Part shown: one piece after another, positions 1 through 5,777 of the stretch
How the letters are laid out: each line of letters starts with the position of its first letter
How positions within the stretch are numbered: the first letter of the stretch is position 1
From: Acidobacteriota bacterium
GTDB lineage: Bacteria > Acidobacteriota > Blastocatellia > Pyrinomonadales > Pyrinomonadaceae
DNA length: 6,776 nt
NCBI GenBank assembly: GCA_963169175.1
Contig: CAUJFK010000036.1
Span: forward strand, 1 to 6,776
Reading direction: 5' to 3'
Notes under the pieces: generated by a model
What the model saw: only the letters and a program-made list of their open reading frames with translations
The model's database searches: none
What the model was told of the DNA's origin: nothing
Translations under genes and position numbers: made by a program

Positions 1-532
1 CGGCGACGGAAATTCGGCCCGGTTCTTTCGACAACACTTTCCGTATTGGAAATACGCGGGTGTTGATACCTCAGACCTCAGCATTGAGATCGCAAAGGCC
101 CGTGCGGTCGATGGTGCGGAGTTCGTTCATTACGACGGCGACAGAATTCCGCATGCCGACAAATTGTTCGACGTCGTGTTCGCCGCATGTGTCTTCCATC
201 ATATCGATCCGAGCGCTCATATCGATGTGTTGGGCGAGATAAGACGCGTGCTGCAGCCAGGCGGCAGGTTTTACTTATTCGAACACAACCCGCTAAATCC
301 GTTAACGCGGCGTGCCGTTAGTACATGCCCGTTTGACGAGGATGCGGTCTTGCTTCGAGCGGGTTATACGCGGAAAATGCTTCGCACGTCCGGTTTTCAG
401 GAGATCGAGATCGGCTATACGGTTTTTTTCCCGAACTATAGGATATTTCGCGGCCTGCATGCGCTTGAGCCATTTCTAAAATGGCTGCCGGCGGGAGGCC
501 AGTACTATGCCCGGGCCGTCGTCTCTGAATGA
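1..532 (+). CDS. Class I SAM-dependent methyltransferase, 5'-truncated by the window edge
   Basis: The frame is open from base 2 to the TGA at 530-532, leaving 176 residues without a start, so the gene begins left of the window. The visible part is a Rossmann-fold methyltransferase of the Methyltransf_11/25 type. It opens on the end of the glycine-rich SAM loop (GDGNS, residues 1-5). The acidic residue that closes strand 2 is D22 in GVDTS. The strand 4 region is FDVVFAACVFHHI (56-68), and the post-motif turn is LQPGGRFYLFEHNP (84-97). The phrase EHNPLNPLTRR followed by CPFDEDAVLL resembles small methyltransferases often found in glycan clusters. The substrate cannot be read from the sequence. 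From its neighbours it could methylate a sugar of the surface glycan, or a lipid or small-molecule precursor. No membrane segment is seen, so it should be cytoplasmic. About 50-60 N-terminal residues are probably missing. The family call is firm; the role is inference. Confidence 0.88.
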   Translation, partial: GDGNSARFFRQHFPYWKYAGVDTSDLSIEIAKARAVDGAEFVHYDGDRIPHADKLFDVVFAACVFHHIDPSAHIDVLGEIRRVLQPGGRFYLFEHNPLNPLTRRAVSTCPFDEDAVLLRAGYTRKMLRTSGFQEIEIGYTVFFPNYRIFRGLHALEPFLKWLPAGGQYYARAVVSE

Positions 533-535
533 GCG

Positions 536-2224
536 ATGCCGGCCGGCAAACGAGTTAGCGGGCAGCAAGAACAAGTGCTTCGGACCTGTTCGTTGATCCG
601 CAGTCAGCGTATGTTCAAAAGATCACCAAGCAGTCCTGATCGCCCCTCATTCGGCCGATCGGACCTCATCTTCTTCGGCCTGGTCTTTTTGTTCCTCTAC
701 ACTCAGCTATTCCAGTTGCCGCTCACACCATATTATTTTGGCGGCGATCACCTCATCCCAATATCGAACGCGATGCGATTGCTCGACGGGCAAGTGATGT
801 ATCGCGACTTTTTTCACATTACGCCGCCGGGCGCGGAATTGTGGTATGCCGCCTTCTTTTCCGTATTCGGGATAAAGGTCTGGGTCCTCAATTTCACGAT
901 CCTGCTGCTGAACCTCGGCCTTGTCTATCTCGCGTGGTATTTCTCACGTCAACTTTTCACCGGGCTCCTGGTCTATGCTGCACCGACACTCCTGATCATT
1001 TTCGGCTTTAGATTATTTTTTATCGACGGAAGCTACCGGCTCTTCTGCGTAATCTTCGCGCTCGGGGCCGCGGCGGTACTGATGAGGTCCCGCGGAAAAT
1101 ATCATATCGTTTTGGCCGGCATCTTATGCGGGATCTCGTCGTTTTTCGGGCACCCTCGCGGAGTGACGGCGATTGCAGGCATCGCACTTTTTCTCACGTG
1201 GGAGCATTTTCGCCACCCTTCGCGCGAACGAGGCCTTTTTAGGACCGCGGTTCTCCTCGGCGTCCCGTTTGCGGTTACGATATTCGCAACCCAGATATAT
1301 TTTGCCGTCAGTGCGGGGTTCGATAATTATTACTTCTCGCTCGTCACCTTTCTCCAGAAATATTATGCAAGCGATCCTTTGTCGAATCAGGATGTATTTC
1401 TTGCTGATCTCCCGGACCTTGGCCAGTTCTTTTCGATCTATTCGCCCACGGCCGCATTATCACGCTACGTTCGCCTCGCGGCCCCAACCCTATTCTTTTA
1501 TGCCGTTGTTCCGTGGCCGTATTTTGCGTTTCTCCTGTATCGATGGCGGCGTAAGACATATCTCGAAAATGCGGCCGCCGATCAGCGGCTGATGCTTTTA
1601 TGTTCGATCGGGATCGCCATGACCCTCGGCGTTTCGGCACCAAGCGGTTTTAGGCTGTCACATATTTCCATTCCGGCGATCGTCGTACTTGTTTGGTTTT
1701 TGTCTCGCATGAAACTCGCACCTTACATCACCGTGATCGTCCTATGTGTTTCAGGTATATTAGGTGCGGCCTACGCCATCCAGCGGCAAACAATAGAAAA
1801 GTCCTATCTTGATATGCCCGCCGGACGAGCGGCGTTTCTATCACCGATTGTCTTTGACCGATACAAATGGGTTGGCGAACACACTCGTCCCGGCGATCTG
1901 TTTTATGAGGGGCATCATCCTAGCTTCTATTTTCCGTTTCACCTGAAGAACCCGACCCCGGTTTATGTTGTTCGTGACAACAACTACAGCCCTTCGTTCC
2001 AGGTGGACAGCGTTCTCCGATCGCTGCAGGCGCATCCGCCCGAGTACATCCTATGGCCCAGGAAATGGTCAAAGGCGGCGGGTGAGAGGCAACCAGGCGA
2101 CAATCTGGAAAACCTGTGGCAGTTTGTGCAGGGAAATTACGAGATCATCTTCGTATTCGAGAAGCCCCTCGATTATACTCCTAACAGTGAGGGCGATATC
2201 GAGGTCTGGCGGAGAAAGGAATAG
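536..2224 (+). CDS. GT-C fold polytopic membrane glycosyltransferase-like protein (PMT/ArnT/RgtA-like)
   Basis: This 562-residue protein has a hydrophilic N-terminus (about 1-42), many hydrophobic segments from about residue 43 to 425, and a soluble C-terminal part (about 430-562) expected in the periplasm. That layout is typical of GT-C glycosyltransferases, which use polyprenyl-phosphate sugars. After the first membrane segment comes GGDH with D71, where GT-C enzymes usually carry their catalytic aspartate. Next is GQVMYRDFFHITPPG (85-99), a loop seen often in PMT_2/RgtA-like proteins. GILCGISSFFGHPRG (195-209) matches the membrane segment that commonly ends in a proline/glycine turn. The family is recognised by pattern; donor and acceptor are unknown. 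The gene starts 4 bases after the methyltransferase stop and ends 21 bases before the polymerase, which suggests co-transcription. The start is uncertain: ATG 536 and ATG 611 (residue 26) both lack a clear Shine-Dalgarno sequence, and the first 25 residues look unlike a conserved domain. It could instead be a glycan-modifying membrane protein without glycosyltransferase activity. Confidence 0.72.
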   Translation: MPAGKRVSGQQEQVLRTCSLIRSQRMFKRSPSSPDRPSFGRSDLIFFGLVFLFLYTQLFQLPLTPYYFGGDHLIPISNAMRLLDGQVMYRDFFHITPPGAELWYAAFFSVFGIKVWVLNFTILLLNLGLVYLAWYFSRQLFTGLLVYAAPTLLIIFGFRLFFIDGSYRLFCVIFALGAAAVLMRSRGKYHIVLAGILCGISSFFGHPRGVTAIAGIALFLTWEHFRHPSRERGLFRTAVLLGVPFAVTIFATQIYFAVSAGFDNYYFSLVTFLQKYYASDPLSNQDVFLADLPDLGQFFSIYSPTAALSRYVRLAAPTLFFYAVVPWPYFAFLLYRWRRKTYLENAAADQRLMLLCSIGIAMTLGVSAPSGFRLSHISIPAIVVLVWFLSRMKLAPYITVIVLCVSGILGAAYAIQRQTIEKSYLDMPAGRAAFLSPIVFDRYKWVGEHTRPGDLFYEGHHPSFYFPFHLKNPTPVYVVRDNNYSPSFQVDSVLRSLQAHPPEYILWPRKWSKAAGERQPGDNLENLWQFVQGNYEIIFVFEKPLDYTPNSEGDIEVWRRKE

Positions 2225-2234
2225 TAGTCGGCGT

Positions 2235-2238
2235 AGGA
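2235..2238 (+). promoter_or_regulatory. Shine-Dalgarno AGGA for the polymerase gene
   Basis: AGGA lies 7 bases before ATG 2246. This favours that start over the in-frame ATG at 2276, whose nearest purine run (AAGG, 2260-2263) is 12 bases away. It is the clearest ribosome binding site in the window. Confidence 0.55.
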
Positions 2239-2245
2239 TTTATCT

Positions 2246-3781
2246 ATGGCGTTCGCGGTAAGGCAAACATCGAACATGACGATTCACGAGCGGGCAATGG
2301 TGCCCGGCCTTATTTTGATGTTGTGCGCCCTGGGCGTCGCGTTCCTCTTCCTGGTCCTGAATAGTGATCTGGTAGAATCTTTTCCGTACCTCTATCTGCT
2401 TCCGTGGATAACCGGCCTTGGTGTGGTGTTGATCGCACCCACGGCTTACCTTTATCAGAAAGGACGCCTCACGCTTTACGACCCGCTTGTTTTCGCTACC
2501 TGGGCCTATCTGTTCCCGTCATTTGTCGTCGGCGGATTAATGCTTGCGGGCGGTTGGTCAAAGCCGCCGTTCATGGCGTTTATCCAGGATGCACCGTACA
2601 ATCTGCCGTACACTATAGTTCTCGTAATGCTAGGATTTATAGGATTGGCGACAGGCTATTTCCTCCCGATCGGCGCCAAGATAGGGGCGGCGACCGGCCG
2701 GTTTCTTCCTTCAAAGGATTTCGATTCATCTGCCCTGCTCATACCGGGTGTCAGTTTGCTGGTCCTGGGTACCATCAACACCGTCTTCGCCTTGATCTTT
2801 GGCATTATCGGTTATCAAAAGGTGGACGAGATCGATCCATTTAGCGGCACGGTCTATCTGACCACGCTTTTTTGGATGCAGGGATCTTTCATCCTCTGGT
2901 ATGTGATCTTTCGACGGGGGCGATTTGATCTAAAGTCCGCTGCGTTGGGCGGCCTGATGCTTGCGCTCACGATCGGGCGGGCACTGTTCGCCGGAAACCG
3001 GGCGGCGTTGATGCAGGTCATCCTGCTTGTCATTCTCGCCTTCTTCCTGGCCGGCGGGAAGATGAATGCACGCCGAGCTATGATCGCGGGTATTATCTTT
3101 TCTGTTGCCCTTATCGCCGGTGTTATTTACGGGACTACTTTCCGCAATATCAAAGGCAGTGAGGAACGGGTCTCGATCGGCCAATATTCCGAAAATATTT
3201 TTGATACCTTTGAAGAGGTCGGCAAGTTCGATATTTCCGAAAATCTTCAGTTCGCATTCATGACCCTTGCCGAGCGAATGGACATTCTTAGTTCGGTGGC
3301 CGTTGTTGTATCAAATTACGAGGCCCTTGCGCCGTACGAAGAGAGCTATGGCCTTGATAACAATATCTGGAAAGACCTGACAACCTTCTTCGTGCCGCGG
3401 ATGCTGTGGAATGAGAAGCCGCTTGCCTCCGAACCGCGAAAATACTCTGAACTCTATTTCGATTTTGGCGAGAGTTCGTTTGCGATCACTCCGATGGGTG
3501 ATCTGTTAAGGAACTTTGGTCCGATCGGGATTCCGATAGGGATGCTTCTCTTCGGAATTGTTCTCAGGTTTCTATATCGCGCGCTGGTCGAGGACCAGCC
3601 GCAAACTATGTGGCGGCGAACGCTTTATTTTATGCTCCTGATCTCGATCTCATATGAGGGCTTCTACGGTGCCTTGATACCAACGATCTTTAAGGTCGGG
3701 ATCACCGCCATTGTCGGGCTTTTATTTGTCGCCCTTGTTGCCCGGGCCCTTGGCCATCGCCGCGTGGAGTTGCCGGCCTGA
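2246..3781 (+). CDS. Wzy-like O-antigen/capsule repeat-unit polymerase, polytopic membrane protein
   Basis: This 511-residue protein has about twelve hydrophobic segments by eye, near 17-39, 48-70, 81-102, 121-141, 164-189, 203-223, 231-249, 253-270, 277-296, 423-446, 457-475 and 479-501. A long hydrophilic loop (about 297-420) precedes the last group. Many membrane segments with one large late loop is the usual plan of Wzy and oligosaccharide repeat-unit polymerases, which join lipid-linked repeat units on the periplasmic side. GNRAAL (250-255) sits where such proteins often have a G-x-R-x motif. The loop holds FVPRMLWNEKP (382-392), resembling the PR-x-LW-x-x-KP element common in this group. 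These proteins diverge strongly, so the call rests on architecture, these two motifs and context. A flippase or ligase is less likely: there is no Wzx-like pattern, and WaaL-type O-antigen ligase remains the main alternative. It ends 19 bases before the next start. No flippase is present, so the locus must extend further. Confidence 0.7.
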   Translation: MAFAVRQTSNMTIHERAMVPGLILMLCALGVAFLFLVLNSDLVESFPYLYLLPWITGLGVVLIAPTAYLYQKGRLTLYDPLVFATWAYLFPSFVVGGLMLAGGWSKPPFMAFIQDAPYNLPYTIVLVMLGFIGLATGYFLPIGAKIGAATGRFLPSKDFDSSALLIPGVSLLVLGTINTVFALIFGIIGYQKVDEIDPFSGTVYLTTLFWMQGSFILWYVIFRRGRFDLKSAALGGLMLALTIGRALFAGNRAALMQVILLVILAFFLAGGKMNARRAMIAGIIFSVALIAGVIYGTTFRNIKGSEERVSIGQYSENIFDTFEEVGKFDISENLQFAFMTLAERMDILSSVAVVVSNYEALAPYEESYGLDNNIWKDLTTFFVPRMLWNEKPLASEPRKYSELYFDFGESSFAITPMGDLLRNFGPIGIPIGMLLFGIVLRFLYRALVEDQPQTMWRRTLYFMLLISISYEGFYGALIPTIFKVGITAIVGLLFVALVARALGHRRVELPA

Positions 3782-3800
3782 AGCCCTCCGATTCGCGCTA

Positions 3801-4805
3801 ATGATCGTTTTTACTAACGGCTGCTTCGACATTTTGCACCGGGGCCATATCGACCTACTCGAACGGGCCCGGGCGCTTGGGGACAAACTTATTGTCGGCC
3901 TGAACAGCGATGATTCGGTTCGACGTATTAAGGGCGCCGGGCGTCCGGTGCAGGACCAGGTGTCCCGACAGGCCATACTTCTAGGACTTAAGGCCGTTGA
4001 CGAAGTCATTATTTATGACGAGCTTACGCCTGAAAACCTGATCCACAAGATCAAGCCGGATATTCTGGTTAAAGGCGGCGACTGGAAGGTGGACGAGATC
4101 ATAGGAGCTGACTTCGTGAGGAAAAATGGCGGCCAGGTGTTTTCGCTGCCGCTCATCGAAGGATATTCCTCCTCCGCAATAATTGGGAAGATGGCAACAC
4201 CAACTGAAACTGCAAATGCCGGCGGCGGGATCGTAATTTCATCGCTGAATCAACATCTTGATGTATTCCATGAGGTAATTCGTACGCTCACCGGCCCGAT
4301 CGAAGAATGCGGGTCACTGATAGCGGAAACGGCCCGTGCTGGAAAAAAGATCCTTATCTGCGGCAATGGCGGCAGTGCGGCCGACGCTCAACACATGGCG
4401 GCGGAGTTCACCGGCCGGTACGAGACAGAGCGGCGTGCACTTCCGGCAATCGCTCTAACCACTGATACATCGGCATTGACCGCCATCGGGAACGATTATG
4501 GATTTGAACGCGTGTTTGCCCGGCAGGTTGAGGCCCTCGCGGCGGAAGGCGATTGCCTTATCGCGATCAGCACCAGCGGCAACTCGCCTAACGTTATTGC
4601 CGCCGTAATGGAAGCACGAAGCCGAGGTTGCCGCGTGGTCGGAATGACCGGTGAAAAAGGAAAGAAGCTGGCGTCACTTTCAGATGCTTGCGTTTTGGTT
4701 CCGTCATCGAGGACCGCCCGGATACAAGAGGCCCACATCACGATCGCCCATATCTGGTGCGAGATGGTTGACAAAATGGTAACGGCGGCTGAGGTTGAAT
4801 GGTAA
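3801..4805 (+). CDS. hldC-gmhA: Fused heptose-1-phosphate adenylyltransferase (HldC/RfaE domain II) and sedoheptulose-7-phosphate isomerase (GmhA)
   Basis: One 334-residue cytoplasmic polypeptide carries two enzymes. Residues 1-131 are a cytidylyltransferase-like nucleotidyltransferase: FTNGCFDILHRGH (4-16) with the HxGH signature at 13-16, GLNSD (33-37), RPVQ (48-51), ILVKGGDW (88-95) and a closing YSSSAIIGKM (122-131). This matches the C-terminal half of HldE, which makes ADP-D-glycero-beta-D-manno-heptose. A linker of about 20 residues follows, rich in T, A and G. Residues about 150-334 are a SIS-domain GmhA: CGNGGSAADAQHMAAE (187-202), STSGNSPN (257-264) and RIQEAHITIAHIWCE (307-321). H198, E202, Q309 and H317 have the spacing of the zinc and catalytic residues of GmhA. 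Both domains look complete. ATG 3801 is chosen because family similarity begins there; an earlier TTG at 3711 would add 30 unrelated residues inside the polymerase gene. No Shine-Dalgarno is visible, so translation may depend on the polymerase stop 19 bases upstream. The heptose kinase (HldA) and phosphatase (GmhB) are absent from the window. Confidence 0.92.
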   Translation: MIVFTNGCFDILHRGHIDLLERARALGDKLIVGLNSDDSVRRIKGAGRPVQDQVSRQAILLGLKAVDEVIIYDELTPENLIHKIKPDILVKGGDWKVDEIIGADFVRKNGGQVFSLPLIEGYSSSAIIGKMATPTETANAGGGIVISSLNQHLDVFHEVIRTLTGPIEECGSLIAETARAGKKILICGNGGSAADAQHMAAEFTGRYETERRALPAIALTTDTSALTAIGNDYGFERVFARQVEALAAEGDCLIAISTSGNSPNVIAAVMEARSRGCRVVGMTGEKGKKLASLSDACVLVPSSRTARIQEAHITIAHIWCEMVDKMVTAAEVEW

Positions 4806-4901
4806 GTGCTCATGGCTGCAACATATGTGTTATCAATGGTTTGCTTCCTTTGATCTGCCGGAATACTTTATGTGCCCATTCGGGTGTCCTGATCACATTT
4901 C
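4806..4901 (+). other. 96-base intergenic gap, largest in the window
   Basis: This is the only space over 25 bases between genes. No small ORF with a credible start, no stem-loop followed by a T-run, and no RNA gene was recognised. It contains two short palindromes (ACATATGT, 4821-4828; TGATCA, 4890-4895) that are too short to mean much. An in-frame TGA at 4890-4892 shows that the next gene cannot start further upstream than 4902. Confidence 0.6.
4841..4869 (+). promoter_or_regulatory. Weak sigma70-like promoter candidate ahead of the reductase gene
   Basis: TTGCTT (4841-4846) and TACTTT (4864-4869) are 17 bases apart, the ideal spacing, but each box matches the consensus at only three of six positions. 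The location, 33 bases before ATG 4902 in the only real gap, is what makes it worth noting. Such matches arise often by chance. Confidence 0.2.
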
Positions 4902-5777
4902 ATGAAAATACTGATATTCGGATCGAGTGGAATGCTCGGACACAAGCTCGTTCAGCAGCTTTCGCTTGAGGCAGAGGTCTGGGGAACGCTCCGCGGCGGC
5001 GGTGCCGAACCTTTAACGTCAAGAATTCTTGGAGATTTTCAATGTATCCCAAACATCGAGGCCGGCGCTGAAAACTCGGTTCGCCGGGCGATCTCGATCG
5101 CCCGTCCCGATGTTGTCATCAATGCCGTCGGCATCGTAAAGCAGCTGCCAACTTCCAGGGACGTCATCAAAACGCTGACCATCAACTCGATCCTTCCGCA
5201 CCGGCTTGCACAGTTTTCAGAAGAATTCGGCTTTCGGCTTTTCACGATCAGTACGGACTGCGTTTTCGATGGTGAAAAGGGAAATTATACTGAACATGAC
5301 CGTCCGAACGCTGTCGATCTTTACGGGAAGAGCAAGGAACTTGGCGAGGTCCAAACGGGCAATGCGCTCACGATACGCACATCGATCATCGGCCGCGAAC
5401 TAGGAAGTCCGCACAGCCTCGTCGATTGGTTCCTTTCAAATCAAGGCGGCAAGGTAAAGGGTTTTAGACAAGCAATTTACACCGGCTTTCCAACCATCAT
5501 TCTCGCGGATATAATTAAGAAGCTCATTTTTGAGCATCGCGAGCTTCGCGGGCTTTATCACGTTTCGAGCGAGCCGATCAACAAATACGACCTCCTTTGC
5601 CTTCTGAAAGAGTATTACGGGGCGAATATAGAGATCGAACCATCGGATGAATTGCGCATCGACCGCAGCCTGAATTCGTCCAGATTCCGCGGCGAAACAG
5701 GTTTCAAGCCCTTAGAATGGCGCGAGATGATCGAGCAGATGGTGTCTGACCCGACGCCTTATCGAGAATGGAAATGA
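4902..5777 (+). CDS. RmlD-like extended SDR: nucleotide-sugar 4-keto reductase, likely for a UDP-L-6-deoxy-HexNAc
   Basis: This 291-residue cytoplasmic protein starts with a Rossmann nucleotide-binding loop, GSSGMLG (7-13). It continues with RPDVVINAVGIVKQ (68-81), ISTDCVFDG (116-124) and LYGKSKELGE (140-149), giving a Ser/Thr-Tyr-Lys catalytic set of T118 (or S117), Y141 and K145. This is the dTDP-4-dehydrorhamnose reductase (RmlD) superfamily. Two things argue against ordinary RmlD: the usual STDYVFDG has Cys here, and the partner gene is a UDP-GlcNAc dehydratase, not RmlB or RmlC. The gene order resembles the WbvB/WbvR pair described for Vibrio cholerae O37, where the RmlD homologue WbvR reduces a UDP-4-keto-6-deoxy-L-HexNAc to UDP-L-RhaNAc. 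At 291 residues it lacks the C-terminal cupin domain of the FnlB/WbjC/CapF reductases. Product stereochemistry at C4 is inference. ATG 4902 is forced by an in-frame stop just upstream; no Shine-Dalgarno is evident. The stop overlaps the next start as ATGA, suggesting translational coupling. Confidence 0.85.
   Translation: MKILIFGSSGMLGHKLVQQLSLEAEVWGTLRGGGAEPLTSRILGDFQCIPNIEAGAENSVRRAISIARPDVVINAVGIVKQLPTSRDVIKTLTINSILPHRLAQFSEEFGFRLFTISTDCVFDGEKGNYTEHDRPNAVDLYGKSKELGEVQTGNALTIRTSIIGRELGSPHSLVDWFLSNQGGKVKGFRQAIYTGFPTIILADIIKKLIFEHRELRGLYHVSSEPINKYDLLCLLKEYYGANIEIEPSDELRIDRSLNSSRFRGETGFKPLEWREMIEQMVSDPTPYREWK

Noticed and set aside
1173..1592. 139-codon plus-strand frame inside the GT-C gene
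   Set aside because: Composition is rich in Arg and Ser, as expected for an out-of-frame reading. The overlapping frame gives a coherent membrane protein.
2404..2844. 146-codon plus-strand frame inside the polymerase gene
   Set aside because: It is the out-of-frame reading of a clear multi-spanning protein; rich in Arg, Cys and His with no hydrophobic segments or motifs.
4248..4805. DiaA-type replication-initiation SIS protein instead of GmhA
   Set aside because: The fusion to a heptose-1-phosphate adenylyltransferase and the H/E and Q/H residue spacing favour the isomerase.
4496..4813. Open frame of 105 codons on the minus strand inside the GmhA domain
   Set aside because: It is wholly antisense to a well-supported domain with conserved motifs, its product shows no recognisable family, and no ribosome binding site was seen.
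4806..4901. Rho-independent terminator after the fused gene
   Set aside because: No GC-rich stem followed by a run of T was found; only short palindromes are present.
4902..5777. Assignment as dTDP-4-dehydrorhamnose reductase (rfbD/rmlD) making dTDP-L-rhamnose
   Set aside because: No rmlA, rmlB or rmlC is in the window, the gene is coupled to a UDP-GlcNAc dehydratase, and the STDCVFDG motif differs from the usual STDYVFDG. Only the superfamily is kept.
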